64,000 nucleotides of DNA from Amblyornis subalaris (taxonomy: Eukaryota > Chordata > Aves > Passeriformes > Ptilonorhynchidae): assembly GCA_018881555.1 (NCBI GenBank), contig JACAXG010000268.1:40883-104882 (forward strand), given 5' to 3'. Both the position numbers and the translations under genes were made by a program. Under the pieces are notes generated by a model. It saw nothing but the letters and a program-made list of their open reading frames with translations. It made no database searches and was not told the DNA's origin. Shown here in pieces: positions 1 through 13,437 of the stretch (the first letter of the stretch is position 1; every line of letters starts with the position of its first letter).

Positions 1-758
1 ACACGCTCCAGCCCCTCCAGGTCTCTCCTGCAGGACCCAGAAATGGACACAGCCCTGGAGGGGCCTCAGCACAGAGGGACAATCCCTGCCCTGCTCCTGC
101 TGCACACAATTCCTGATCCAGGCCAGGGGCCATTGCCCACCTGGGCACCCCTGGGCTCGTGTCCAGCCCCTGGCACCAGCACCCCCAGGCCACTTTCCCA
201 GTGCTCCCTTCCCAGTAAACAGAAACGTTCACCTTTGTGATGTGTGGCACAGCAGCACTTGTTTGCTGGTGGATTCCTTCCCCCGTGCACTAATTAATAC
301 TGAATTCAAATTTGCAACCGGTTTTGCATGGAAAATTGCTCATGTTTATGGAGGGCTCAGGGATATCAAAGGCGCTGTTCTTTTGAGCAGTTATGCACAT
401 GCTGGGTTGCAGAATGAGGAGCATTGTTTGGACTTGGGATTTGGAACGTGAAATCCACCCTGATGCAATGAGAGCTGGAAGCATCGGCAGTGCTGCCCTT
501 GCTCAGCCAGCTCTAAATCATCCCCGTGCTAACAAAATCAGGAGTTACCTTGCACTAAATGTTCTCTGTCCTACAGGCCAAAGGATGCAGCAATTCACGG
601 AAATGTTTTTCCACGCAAAGGAATTTTGGTTTCATTGGTTTTCTGTTGGTATTGATCACCTGAATTTAACCTGCAACAAGCTGAGAGAGCCTGAACTGGC
701 CAAGTCATATATAAAAGCACTGATAATTGTAATTAAACATGCAAAAAGCTAAGAAAAA

Positions 759-1128
759 TTGGGATTGTTCAGCCTGGAGAAGAGAAGGTTTGGGGTGGCC
801 TTCCAGGACCTGAAGGAGCCAACAAAAAACATGGAGAGAGACAATTTCCAAGGGATGGAGGGACAGGACAAGGGGGAATGGCTTCCCACTGCCAGAGGGC
901 AGGGATAGATGGGATATTGGGAAGGAATTGTTCCCTGGGAAGGTGGGGAGGCCCTGGAATGAAATTCCCAGAGAAGCTGTGGCTGCCCCTGGATCCCTGG
1001 GAGTGTCCAAGGGCAGCTTGGACGGGGCTTGGAGCAGCCTGGGATAGTGGAAGGTTTCCCTGCCCATGGCAGGGGTGGGATGGGATGATCTCTAAGATCC
1101 CTTCCAAATCCAAACCATTCCACGACAG
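759..1128 (+). repeat. CR1 LINE 3' end
   Basis: The sequence reads in the CR1 sense direction, from TTCAGCCTGGAGAAGAGAAG through GGGTGGGGAGGCCCTGG to the terminal TCCCTTCCAAATCCAAACCA. It is 5'-truncated, as usual for CR1, and about 370 bp long. It is one of the fuller copies of the window. Confidence 0.9.
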
Positions 1129-1805
1129 AGGACGCAAACTCCAGTGGTTTCTCCTCCAAAGTGTGCCCAGTGATCCAATCCCATTTTTGGGTACCCCACC
1201 AAAGACATTCCAAACATCTCTTTTTGCAGATATCCAGGCTCCCTGAAAGTGCCTGCAGCTGAGCACCAACTCCTGGAAACTCTCAGAATTCCCTCATCTT
1301 GAACTGAGTATTCGGCCCAACACCGAAAACCAAGGAAGCTTCTGACACAGCCCTGGGCGTTTCCTGTCGGAAATCAAGCCCAACCTGAGGACAGCAAGCC
1401 CATTTTTTAATGGCCCTATTTAATATCCTTTTGTTTCCCGATGCTTTCAAGAGAAGAGCTGTACAAACAGACTGGAGATGGTCAGATGGAGCCCATTTGA
1501 TTATCTAATGCGCACTTCCCCAGCTCCTGGATTGCCTCACCGAGCTCGTCCAAGGCCATTGTTCTCCGCCTGTGAACAGTCTCCGTTGGCTGGGGTCACA
1601 ACAGGCTGAGCACACAGGGAAAAACTCGTAAAGAAGTTTGCTCAGGGTGTTGTGTGTACTCAGCCACATGAAAGGAGCCCTGTGAGCCCTCTCACCACGT
1701 GGGATCGTTAGGGAACGATCCTGTTTGAGGCAACATGGTGTTAAAGGCATGGCAGAAGGGGCACGTCTGCACCTGAGGCTGGGAAAGGAGCCCCCCATGG
1801 ATAAA

Positions 1806-2137
1806 TCCCAGAATCCTGGAATCACTGAAGTGGGAAAAGCCCTCCCAGCCCATGCAGTCCAAGCTGTGCCTGATGCCCACCTTGTCCCCCAGCCCAGAGC
1901 ACTGAGTGCCACGGCCAGGCCTTCCTGGGACACCTCCAGGGATGGGCATTCCAAACCTCCCTGGGCAGTTCCAAGGCCTGAGCACCCTTTCCAGGGAGAA
2001 ATTGCTCCTGGTGTCCAATCTGAGCCTCCCCTGGCACAGCTCGAGGCCGTTCCCTCTCCTCCTGTCCCTGTTCCCTGGGAGCAGAGCCCGACCCCCACCA
2101 ACAGCTCCACTCTGGAGACGCTCCATCAGTTTTTGAG
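1806..2137 (-). repeat. CR1 LINE 3' end, second subfamily
   Basis: Minus-strand CR1 of the type with AAAAGCCCTCCCAGCCCATG and TGATGCCCACCTTGTCCCCC, different from the commonest copies here. The left end is the 3' tail. The right limit is approximate. Confidence 0.85.
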
Positions 2138-2562
2138 GGAAAAGAACACCTTCAATTACAAAACCCAAGTGGCATCCTCTGGCACCCGGGCAGCACCAGG
2201 TGAAGAAGGAGCTGTTTTCACTCGGTGTTTGTTTTTAGGGTAAGGAGCCCTTATTTGTTTTCTGTTTGTTTTATTTACCACGGAAGGTAATTTGAGCTGT
2301 GGTTATCAAAACAGGGCATGTTCTGCCAGGAGGGGATTAAGGAGGAGAACGCTGTGGAAAGAAGCTGGGTTTGTCAGTGAAGAACTCGGGGAGATTTTAT
2401 TTGCCAGAGTTTTGCAATCAGAGCTTTTAATCTCCCTCACAACTGGGACATTCCAAGGCCAAGAATATCCTTGGAGGGCCAGTGGGGAATAACCCCAAAC
2501 CCGAGGAAACCTGAAGTGCTGAAAAGCTCTCAAACACATGACCATGTGCTGCCATCCAAAGT

Positions 2563-2806
2563 TCAGAATCATGGAATGGTTTGGGTTGGAAGGGACTTCA
2601 AAGATCATTTGTTCCAGCCCCTGCCATGGGCAGGGACACCTTCCACTAGCCCAGGCTGCTCCAAGCCCTGTCCAGCCTGGCCTTGGACACTCCCAGGGAT
2701 CCAGGGGCAGCCACAGCTTCTCTGGGCAACCTGGGCCAGGGCCTCCCCACCCTCCCAGGGAACAATTCCTTCTCGATATCCAATTTAAACCCATCCCTGG
2801 GGCAGG
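2563..2806 (-). repeat. CR1 LINE 3' end, truncated
   Basis: Starts with the reverse tail ATCATGGAATGGTTTGGGTT and runs to the region of the CR1 tail that reads GATATCCAATTTAAACCCAT. A long minus-strand open frame across it is a by-product of the repeat. Confidence 0.9.
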
Positions 2807-4232
2807 CAGAGACATTTGCTTTAAACATCTCCAGAATGAGATGATTACAGGTGAGATTAACCTTGGCAAAGAGGAGCAGTGAGCCAGATTTAAGGCATTT
2901 CCATGGGAAAGGAAGAGCCCCAGGAGACAGGAATGTCCCCTGAGGTAGAGCTGAACCATCCTGGGAGATGCTGCTCCAGAAATGAGGAGGAGAGAAGAGC
3001 AGGCAGAGGCTCCACCTCGGAGGGGTGAGCGAGCTAAAGGAGCAAGGAGCGAGCCCAGGCAATTCTCTGGGAGCTTCCTGGCAGGCACAGGATTCCTGCC
3101 CTGGGTCAGAGGGCAGCTCCACTTTCCCAAGGACATAACGGGGAAGGGACCTGGGCTCGGGGAGTGGAAGGTGCTCAAACAAAACAAAGCAGAAGGAAGC
3201 AGCGAGCAAGTCAAAAACTGAACTGGGAATGCTTGTCCCTGCCTGCCAGCTGCACTCGGCATCCATCAGCTCTCCCGTGGTAAAAGACATGGACTGATTA
3301 AGGAAAAATAAAACTGTGTCTGGGCACGAGCTGCCAAATTTTAGAGCTGCCTGAAGATTCAGTGAGAGGGATTTCCAAAGGCAGCTCCGTAGCTGGGACT
3401 GGTTTCTCCGTGGTTTAGGTGCTTGGGCACCAGCAAAAATCCTCCTGAGACACCTTTCTGCTTCCTGAGTTTTCCTAAATGCTCTGTAAAAAATGAAACT
3501 CTCAATAAGTGCCCAGAAGAATCACAGAACAAAACACAGATCTCTCAACTTCTCGATTCCTGCCTGAAAACCAAGATTTCCTTTCCGTTATTTCAAGTCC
3601 TCCTTGAGGATGCTCCTCGCGGTGGAAAAAACGTGGGAAAAAAGCAGATTTAAAATTTGTTTTAAGTGGAGATGTTGCTTGGGGACTGAGAACGTATTTG
3701 TTGTTTTATCTGCTGCTTTTTTAATCTCAGGAAGTGCCAGGAAGCTGGAATATGAAGATTGGTATCTTTTAAATATATCGACACCTGGAAATGTTGTGGA
3801 TTAGCCAGCATTACATAACTCTTTCCATTAGTGCCTTAAGTTGATGGAAAAGCTAAACAATTTCAAAGCTAAACAATTTTTTTTTTTTCCAAGGTGAGTG
3901 TGAGGAGCCCAGGGAGGCTCTTGAGCAAGGCTGGGGCCCTGGAGCTGGGAATGCTGCCTGGAACACGGGCAGGTGTTGAGGAATTGGATCCTCACCTCGC
4001 TCTGCCCCGAGCGGGAACAGAGGAAGGAGGGACAAATCTGTGCCTGAAGGGAAGGAATCCTGGAGGGGCCGGACAGATCCCAGTGCTGGAAAGGTGGCTG
4101 AGCCTTCACCACAGGTGGGATTTATCCAGGGAACTGCTGAGGACCTGGAGGTCCCCGTGGGAGTAAAGGAGCACTGGGAATTTGCAGGCAAAGGTTTTGT
4201 CTTGTCACTGGGATACAACAAAGAGTTGAGAC

Positions 4233-4640
4233 TCATGGAATCATGGAATGGTTTGGGTTGGAAGGGACCTTAAAACTCATCCAGTGCCACCCCCTGCCAT
4301 GAGCAGAGACATCTTCCACTATCCCAGGCTGCTCCAAGCCCTGTCCAGCCTGGCCTGGGACACTGCCAGGGATCCAGGGGCAGCCACAGCTTCTCTGGGC
4401 AACCTGTGCCAGGGCCTCCCCACCCTCACAGGGAACAATTCCTTCCCAATGTCCCATCTATCCCTGCTCTCTGGCAGTGGGAAGCCATCCTCTGTGTCCT
4501 GTCCCTCCATCCCTTGTCCCAAGTCCCTCTCCAGCTCTCCTGGAGCCCCTTTAGGCACTGGAAGGGGCTCTGAGGTCTCCCTGGAGTCTTCTCCGGGTGA
4601 ACACCCCCAGCTCTCCCTGGCTCCAGAGCAGAGGGAGAAG
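4233..4640 (-). repeat. CR1 LINE 3' end
   Basis: Well-preserved minus-strand copy of about 400 bp, beginning TCATGGAATCATGGAATGG. It includes CAGGCTGCTCCAAGCCCTGT and AACAATTCCTTCCCAATGTC. The right part diverges after about 4600. Confidence 0.9.
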
Positions 4641-5522
4641 ATCCTCAACGTTCTCCTGTCTATCCTGGAGAATTAAAACTCTCTTGATGAAGTCAGTGCA
4701 GAGAATTGCTTGGATGGAAGGAAATACAGGCCTGGAGAGCATCTCCTGGGCCCTGCAGCCCAGCCCAGCCACACCTTGTGCCCTGCACTCACAGAGTGAG
4801 ATCCATCTTAAATTCCATCTTCCTGTCTCTTACAGATCCCTGGAAGACACCCAGAGCTGCTCTGATCCTCAGGCACCATCTCCTGATTTCCAGCCTCAAT
4901 TCACTGAGGGCCAATTTACAGGACAACAGCTTGTCCTGGAGCCAGCACCAGCCTCCAGCACGAATGGTTCTGCTCCCTCCTGGATGCTGAGCCTCTCTGC
5001 CGTGGTTAATGACTGTCATTATCCTTCCTCTCTTCCTTTGTTCTGGAAAACTGAATCCATCTGGCTCTGCCAACCTCTCCTTTAAATCAAAGCCTCGATT
5101 CCTCTGCGTATCCCACCTCTGTTGTCTCAACTTGGCCAAATTGCTCTGCCTTCAGTTCCTCCCAGGGGAGTCTCCCAGGGAAAAGAGGAGGTTTCTCATG
5201 GCAGGCAGGAGGAATTCCCAAGGCTGCTGCTGGGTGTCACCACCCTCTGCCAAAGCCCTTGGCAGAGGTGACGTGTGACAGTCACAGAATTTTATCCCTG
5301 TCAAAATTAGTCCTTGGAGAGGACCCAAAAGTGGCACTGCAGACTTTACAAATCCGATGGAAGACGTGGCTCCTGCTGCACGGAGCCTTCTTCCACACGG
5401 GATGAAGTGACCGAGGAAGAAATGATGTGGAGGGTCAGAGCCAAGAACAAACGGACAGATATGTGATATATAATAATTAGATCATAGCTGCAAGTTATCT
5501 ATTTCTGCTATGCACATCTTAT

Positions 5523-5706
5523 AGGATCATGGAATGGTTTGGGTTGGGAGGGACCTCAAAGATCATCCCATGGGCAGGGACACCTTCCTCTATCCCAGGT
5601 TGCTCCAAGCCCCGTTTAACTTGGCCTTGGACACTTCCAGGGATGGGGCAGTGTCACAGAGATCATCTTTAGGGTCCCTTCCAACCCAAACCATTCCATA
5701 ATTCCA
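5523..5706. repeat. Two CR1 tails head to head
   Basis: 5523 to about 5650 is a minus-strand CR1 tail. From about 5651 to 5706 the sequence switches to a plus-strand tail ending CCCAACCCAAACCATTCCAT-like. Both 3' ends point outward, so the unit is an imperfect palindrome. Confidence 0.8.
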
Positions 5707-7436
5707 TAAAACAGGAGGTTTATCTATCGGTTTGTAGTAGGGGGTGTGAGAAAGGAGGGATTTTTCCTCGGAGTGCATTTCCATCGGACAGAGTGCCAGA
5801 GGAATTGTGTGTGTGCCCATCCAGTCCACGTGCTCATGTGCTCATCAGTTTGGATGCAAACTGCTTTAGGACAGGAGAGATGGACACCGGGATGGATCTG
5901 CAGCTGGTGACACTGGAAAAGTGCTCCTTAAAAAGGGAAAACTGTGGAGGCTCTCATGGAATTACATATAAATATCTGCTGAGTAATAGTTGCAAATCAA
6001 AGAATCATCCTGCATTCTCAGGAAGAAGATATTTCTCCCTACAAAATTCCCTTTTTTGACAGAGCCAGTTGGATCCTTGCCACCTCAACAGATTTGGTTG
6101 GCAAAATATTTTGGGAAAGCATCGCCTTTTCCACAAACTTCCTGAGGCTGTGGCACTGGAGCCCTGGGTCCACACCAGGGGGTGGCTTCAGCTGCTTTTT
6201 CCCCACACTGGAGTGATTTGGTGGCTCCTGGCACTGGATGGAGTGGAAAGGAGGGAGAGAATTTCTCCCCCTCATCCAGAGTGGGCTCCTGGGGTAAATT
6301 CCCACTCCAGGAGAGAGGGGAGCTCCATTAAATGGGATATTCCCTGATCAGTGGCAGGATGGACATGATGTGGCTCATAATGGGGAAACCCTCTGGGGGT
6401 GGAGAGAACATCCAGACACCTCCAGAAGTGCTGGATTCAGGGAACTTTGCAGCCCTATCCAGGGGAGGAAGGAGCAGAGCCCACAGGAAAAGTGCCAAGC
6501 TCAGGCAGCACTGGCTGGACATTCCAGGGAGTGTGTTTTGGGATGAGGAGGTCAGGTTTTAATCCAGTGGGAAGGGGATTAACCCACGTGCTGGGTTAAA
6601 GGCAGGGAGACACCAACGTGTTCAAAGGGAATGGAAATCTGTGGCATTTTGCACATTGCACAACGGGAAGAGCCAGCAAATCCCTGATCCTGGGAGGCTG
6701 TGGATCCAGATTCCCAAAAATGCCCGAAAACTGCCATTCTGCAGCATCAAAACGTGGTGACAGAGTGACAACCCCTCTGAAACGCTGCCAATCCCTCTGA
6801 TTCTATCAATCCACAGCTTAATAAGTGGAAATATTAAAAACCAGGGGCTGATCCAGCCGGAGAAGGAACAAAGCCGCTGGAATTCCCTCAGTTTTCCACG
6901 CTGCCCTTGACTCCCCTCCTGCCTTTCCCCGCTTCCTGGGAACCCTGATAAAGCGGGGCTGTTTTTTTTCCCGTGGAGCGAGATTCCGATAGCAAGGACC
7001 TTGAAACGTCTCCGGAACAAAGCTCTGGAGCACCTGGAGGAACACAAAAGGGGCTGGCTCGGAACAAAACCACCCCTCGGCCCTCGTGTGCCGTGCGAAA
7101 TTCAAAGGGCTGAGCTTGAAATGATCTCTCCCCGCTTTGCTTTCGGGCCTGAAAGCTTCGCCTCCAGATCTGTCAGCACTTTTATGGCAGCCTCTCGTTT
7201 CCAGGGATTTTAGGTCCGGCCATAAAAGCGCGGTCCCAGGTGAAACTTCGCGGATAAGGTTACAAAAAGCGTTTTTGAAAAAGCAAACTCAGGTGTTTTC
7301 GGGCTGTAAAAGCCTAAAAAAGAAGCAGAAATGCGTGGCTTAAAGTGATTATTTTTTTTCCCCTTATTTATTCTTTAAACCTATGGGTAATGAATAAATC
7401 CCCAGGTGGAAACATCCAAGCTGTTGAAAAAGAGTC

Positions 7437-7563
7437 GAGAACATTCAAGGCCAGGTTGGATGGAGCTCAGAGCAACCTGGACCAGCGGAAGGTGTCCCTG
7501 GATGGACTGGATGGTTTTTTAAGGCTCCTTTCCAACCCAAAACCGTTCTGTGGTTCTGCGATT
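7437..7563 (+). repeat. CR1 LINE 3' tail
   Basis: Short plus-strand piece with TTCAAGGCCAGGTTGGATGG and the terminal CCTTTCCAACCC. It is more diverged than its neighbours. Confidence 0.75.
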
Positions 7564-8648
7564 CGGCGCACACGATTTGGGCTAATTTAAAAAATAAAAT
7601 GTGGAAGTTATTTAATTGCACATGGTTTTGGATGATATTCCTAACCCCATTTATTTATGCAATTTATTAACTCCACATCAACGCCACCGAAAGAATCCTC
7701 TTGGCCTGGGGACTTGCACATTCCAAATATTTCTGTTGGCCCTGCAAAAAAATTCCACTGTACAGGAACTTCATATTCCTATTTACGTAAAACCCTTGAA
7801 TTACAGATCTACCCCCTCTGGTTAACGTTAACCACTGTAAAATCAGGGATTGTGGATTTAGTGTCTTAATACATAGATAGAAATACTTATATTTATTCTA
7901 AATATAAATTTAAGGGGTCTAACTGTTTTCTTTTCCCCTCTGCACGAAGCTGAGGTCAGAGCTTTCATGGAATCTCCTTTTTCTGAGCGTGGAGGTCAAA
8001 GCCTTTGACATTTTACACTCGGTCCTGGCACAAAGCAACCTCTCAACTTGAACCATGTGTGATGTGGTGGGAGCTTTTCCTCCCCTCCCATTCCCCTTTG
8101 CTCTGGGAATTGGCCATGGTTGAAACTTCCAAGGGAACAGGTGGAGCCGTGTCCCTCCTTGTGATATGAAAGAAGCAGAAAACTCGATTAAAGCAATTTA
8201 TGGGCTCTGAACTGGCTGGGATTTTGTGTCCACGACACCAGAGGCTCTCTGCTCCCGTTCAGGACTTGGTAAAATGGGAAGTTAAAATTCACCTCAATCC
8301 TTTTCTGGATGAAAACCTCAACAAATAAACAGCGGTTCAGTGGCATGGCAACCTGGCCCTTTAAATCCAAGAACTGCTCTGAGATGTCTGTTTTAGTTTT
8401 GGGGGTTTTTTTTAAAAAAAAGATAAGTGGATTTGGATGAATGGAGGAGAAACTTGTGGCTCCTACTGGTGTGAATTAAAGCGAAGTTTAAGGATGCTGC
8501 TTGGAATTCAGCAATGGATGGGGGTGGTTCTGTTTTGTGAAAATCACTTGGTGCTCTCTTCAGTGAGAAAGTTTCACTAAAAGTGTTTCAGGATGCAGAG
8601 ATGGGCAGGAAGGTGTGGAATTGGGATGCTCACAAGTGCTTTGGTTTT

Positions 8649-9042
8649 CATGGAATCACAGAATGGTTTGGGTTGGAGGAATCTTGAAGCCCATCCAGTG
8701 CCACTCCTGCTACGGGCAGGGACACCTTCCACTATCCCAGGTTGCTCCAAGCCCTGTCCAACCTGGCCTTGGACACTTCCAGGGATCCAGGGGCAGCCAC
8801 AGCTGCTCTGGGCAACCTGTGCCAGGGCCTCCCCACCCTCCCAGAGAGCAATTCCTTCCCAGTATCCCATCTATCCCTGCCCTCTGTCAATTTGAAGCCA
8901 TTTCCTGTATCCTGTCACTCCAGCCCTTGGAAATTGTCTCTCTCCATGCTTCCTGTCAGCTCCTTCAGGTCCTAGAAGGCCACAACGAGGTCACCCCAAA
9001 GCTTCTCTTTTCCAAGCTGAGCAATCCCAATTCCCTCCTCCT
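8649..9042 (-). repeat. CR1 LINE 3' end
   Basis: Minus-strand copy from ATGGAATCACAGAATGGTTT to the reversed AGCTTCTCTTTTCCAAGCTG. About 390 bp, with a few private changes. Confidence 0.9.
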
Positions 9043-9940
9043 TCTCCCTTCCCTCCCTTATTTTGGAGGCCTCTGATTTGAAACTTGATAAACAAAAATA
9101 ATAATAAAAAGAAATGAAACATCTCAATTCCCTAAAGGTCACACAGGAGATCAACCCTAACCCAATCACGCTTTAAACACTGAGGAAAAAATTATGGTGC
9201 TGGATGTTCTTCCCACCCTATCCCTTTCTTCCTGCTGTGATAACATAACCCTGAAAAGATGAGCCCTGAAAGTTAAAAGGTGATGGCAACACACAAACCA
9301 GAGAGGCTTCAGTTTGGGGTTTATTTTCCTGATAACCACTGCAAGCCTCAACCAATTCCATCCTCACTTGTTTGGGAGGCAGAGGGGAGTGGAATCAGGA
9401 GAAGGGGAGGGTATCCATGAGGAAACAGTGTCTGAGCTACATCCAGAGGTGAAACACATTAAAAGCCTCTTTGAAAGAGCCAAGCAAACTGCAACTATTC
9501 CTGGAGGGAGCAGCTGGATCCGGGGCCCAGCGTGAAAAAACCATCGGGACTTCCACAGGGATCCAGGGAAGAGGGATAGGGGAGGTTAAACCTGATACTC
9601 TGCTAAGCAAAGAGCATTCCCAAGAAGCTGAAGAATTCCAGTCTGCCACCGACACCTTCACCCACGTCACCTCTGGCTGCTGAGCACCACAACAAAATGT
9701 GTTTTCTTTCACAGGGACGGAGCTGGGAGCAGGACAAACCCAGCGTGGTTTGCTCTGCAAAGCAGGGAGAGAAGTGGGGGGAATGTCAGGGGCTGGATCC
9801 TTCACCTCAGCTGACCTGGAATTGCTCCAGCCAGGGGAAGGAGCTGGGTGGTGCTTCCAGGCTTGTTTTTTTTTGCTCTGTACAGCACATGGTAATTTGT
9901 TGATTTTTAGTAGTAAAATCAGTGGGTTTTAGTAGGGTTA

Positions 9941-10137
9941 AATTGGGAAGAAATTGGGAAGGCACAGGTTGCCCAGAGAAGCTGTGGCTGCCCTCGGATC
10001 CCTGGAAGTGTCCAAGGCCAGGTTGGATGGGGCTTGGAGCAGCCTGGGATAGTGGAAGGTGTCCCTGCCCATAGTTGGGATTAAAACTAAATGATCTTTA
10101 AGGTCCCTTCCAACCCAAACCATCCATTCCATGATTT
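9941..10137 (+). repeat. CR1 LINE 3' tail, downstream of exon 6
   Basis: Plus-strand piece from GGCACAGGTTGCCCAGAGAA to the tail CCCAACCCAAACCAT-like. It lies about 1.0 kb from exon 6, on its downstream side. It is nearly complementary over about 100 bases to the copy at 12106-12418 on the other side of the exon. Confidence 0.9.
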
Positions 10138-11079
10138 TCAAAAATACCTCATACCCAGCAGATCTGCAATAATTCCACTAAGCCACAGACCTCCCAAGCC
10201 CTGGGAATAAAGGAAAGCACCAAGGGTTGCCTTAGGTGAGTGAAAACATTTCCTACCTGCAAGAAAAAACACCCTGCTCTTAAAAACAAATCCCAAAGTA
10301 AGAACTTACTCCTATTCACAGTAATGATTCCTCTCCGAAACCCCAGCAAAAAATCCTGACTGAGGCCATTTCCTTCCGGTTGCAAGAAGAGAGGAAAATT
10401 CCAACAGGAACAGCACCTGCTAAACCCAACCCTGTCCCACACACTCTTTTTGGGGTGCACCTCCCCCTGGATCTGCATTTGGACAGGAACAGCTGGTGCT
10501 GAGTGACCTGACCCACTGCCCCGATTCCATCTGATCCCGGGGACACGGTCGGGTTTAGCCGGGACAGACCCAGCTCTAGGGATGCCAGATAAGATTCCAA
10601 GCGGGATGACCTGGTTTCACCCGAGCCTGGGAGGAAATCAGACTCCTGAGTCACCCTTTTGCAGGTTTTCCTTCCAATAAAACCCACTGGAAAACCACCA
10701 GGCACAGAAATACGTCCAAACCAGCCTGTCCTAAGGATGTCTCGGCGCTCAGAGGGAATTGCTGCGGGACAAAGCACTTTGCAAAGCTCCCTTTGCTCCT
10801 CTCTTCCTGGGAAAGGCCAAAGCAAGGCACTGACAGTACTTCCCTCTCGCTCCAGCTCGCTAATTGACAAATATCCATCAGGAAATCTGCCTCCACGGGG
10901 AAAAAAGGCCTGGCTTTGCCTGACAACAACAGCTCTCGGGGTGTTACGAGGCACAAGCGAGGGTGACAACCCCCAGGAGCTCTGCTGACCCTGGGAGGAC
11001 GCAGAAACCTGCCAGGCTTCCCGAAAGTGTTGGGAAGCCCCTTCCTTCACCCCTTAAAAGCTCTCCCACGTTCAAGCTA

Positions 11080-11388
<309 letters not shown>

Positions 11389-12105
11389 TCACTGGTACAC
11401 GAGGTCTGTCGGTTTGTTTTTCATGTTTTTTCCTTGTTTTTTTTTAACCCCCGAAGTCCCCCAGCCTGGGCCTGTCTGAGATTAAATGGCGGCTGCCTCT
11501 CTGCGGGAGGGACGGGCAAGGCGCGCGCTGCCAACCTGGGATGGCACCTCCCGATCCGCTGAGAATTTCAGGGCATTCCTACCCCTCCCGCAGGGAGAGG
11601 AGGCTTTTCTGACAGGAGGAAACGGCCCCCGGGCTAAACCTGCGCTGGGATGGCTCCTGGAAAATTCAATCCCAAATCGCCATCAGGTGTCATAATCAGA
11701 CAAGTGCTACGGGGATATAAAATAACACACCCAAGCAAATCCCGTGTTCAGATCCTTCTGGAATGGCTCTATGGATGGGAATAGGAGATAAACACTGGCA
11801 GAATTGGAAGTGGAACAGTGAAGTTTCTCTTGGTGGCACCGGGAGCTTCAGCACTGTGAGGTCCCACCGGACACGCAGCTCCAAGAGAGGAAATTCTGGA
11901 TTTGGAGCATCAGCCAGGACACAGGGACTTGGTCACGGCCACATGGGAATTACAGGGTCCAGCATTTCCCAGAGCAGCCCTTGGAGCACAGTCCCTGTGA
12001 AGCTCCGGGGCTGGGAGGGGACAGGGAATATCCTGGAGAGCCAGGGCAGCCCTGGGACACATCCAGGTTCAGCTGGAAAGGCTGATATGACAAATTTCTA
12101 CCTCC

Positions 12106-12418
12106 CACTATCCCAGGCTGCTCCAAGCCCCATCCAACCTGCCCTTGGACACTTCCAGGGATCCAGGGGCAGCCACAGCTTCTCTAGGCAACCTGGGCCA
12201 GGGCCTCCCCACCCTCCCAGGGAACAATTCCTTCCCAATATCCCATCTGACCCTGCCCTCTGGCAGTTTGAAGCCATTCCTACTTGTCCTGTCCCTCCAT
12301 CCCTTGGGAATTGTCTCTCTCCATGTTTCCTGTAGCTCCTTCAGGCACTGCAAGGCCACAATGAGGTCACCCCAAAGCTTCTCTTCTCCAGGCTGAACAA
12401 TCCCAGCTCTCTCCATCT
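12106..12418 (-). repeat. CR1 LINE 3' end, upstream of exon 6
   Basis: Minus-strand copy whose own terminal tail is missing: it starts within CACTATCCCAGGCTGCTCCA. It ends at the reversed GGCTGAACAATCCCAGCTCT. It is 0.76 kb from exon 6 and opposes the copy at 9941-10137. Confidence 0.9.
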
Positions 12419-12423
12419 TTTCA

Positions 12424-12592
12424 AAGGTCACGGCCCCAAGGCTGCCAGAGCTCCAGGAGCATTTGGACAACGCTCCCAGGGATGCACAGGCTGGGAAGGT
12501 TGGGGTGTCTGTGCAGGGCCCGGGGTTGGACTGGATGATCCTTGCGGATCCCTTCCAATTCAGGATATTCTGTGATTCAATTCTATGATTTC
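12424..12592 (+). repeat. CR1-like tail abutting the previous copy
   Basis: Plus-strand fragment with GGATGATCCTTGCGGATCCC and a tail of ATTCTGTGATTC type. It belongs to a CR1 subfamily with a different end from that of the copy next to it. Together they form a head-to-head pair. Confidence 0.75.
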
Positions 12593-12805
12593 TGCACATG
12601 GGATTTGCGTCAGGCCATCAGCTGCCTCACGAATCTTTGTGCCTTGTCTCTTCTCCTTCCTTCCATCAGACACTGTCCCCCTGCCAGGAATGCAGTCCAA
12701 CCTCCAGCCCAGAGATCAAACTATCTTTTTTTTTTTTTTACTTTTTCCCTTGAAGAAACAAGGGAACTTGTGACAAGACAAGGGGTAGTGGACTTAAGGT
12801 GAAGG

Positions 12806-13038
12806 AGGGCAGGGATAGATGGGATATTGGGAAGGAATTCCTCCCTGGGAGGGTGGGGAGGCCCTGGCACAGGTTGCCCAGAGAAGCTGTGGCTGCCCCT
12901 GGATCCCTGGCAGTGTCCAAGGCCAGGCTGGACAGGGCTTGGAGCAACCTGGGATAGTGGAAGGTGTCCCTGCCCATGGGCAGGGACTGGAATGAGATGA
13001 CCTTTAAGGTCCTTTCCAACCCAAACCATTCTGTGATT
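12806..13038 (+). repeat. CR1 LINE 3' end
   Basis: Plus-strand copy starting near GGGCAGGGATAGATGGGATA and ending ACCCAAACCATTCTGTGATT. It is 5'-truncated and preceded by a T-rich tract. Confidence 0.9.
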
Positions 13039-13437
13039 ATATAAAAACGTTGCATTATCCTTTTTTTAAATCCGCCGTGCCCTATCCCACACATCCCCGC
13101 AGCATTTAATCCGTAAACATTCCCAAAAATCCCACTTCCAAGGCTGAGCAGCGGTGAATAAGCAGCAAAAGTCCTCCGAAGAGCCCTGTAGGCCCCTTCC
13201 CCTACAGAGAAGCCTTTCAAGCCACCCTGACAGCTCAGTGGAGACACAGGCCCGCTTCATGCACTGAAAGGAAAATGTGCATTTAAAAGCAGTTCCCAGT
13301 AGCTGCATTTCTAAAATTAAATTTTATAACTCGTCTTATGGTTCCAAATCTCAGCGGCTCGGCATTTCTTCCCGCTGCCAGGCCCTTTGGCACAGCTTGA
13401 ACTGTCTCGGATTCCACACTGTGCTGTGAATTATCCC

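Noticed and set aside
2306..3262. 318-codon minus-strand open frame
   Set aside because: Crosses a CR1 copy and unique intron; the protein shows only translated CR1 tail and no domain.
10316..11050. 244-codon minus-strand open frame just downstream of exon 6
   Set aside because: It might suggest a terminal exon, but there is a stop between it and exon 6, no good acceptor was seen and the protein resembles nothing I know.
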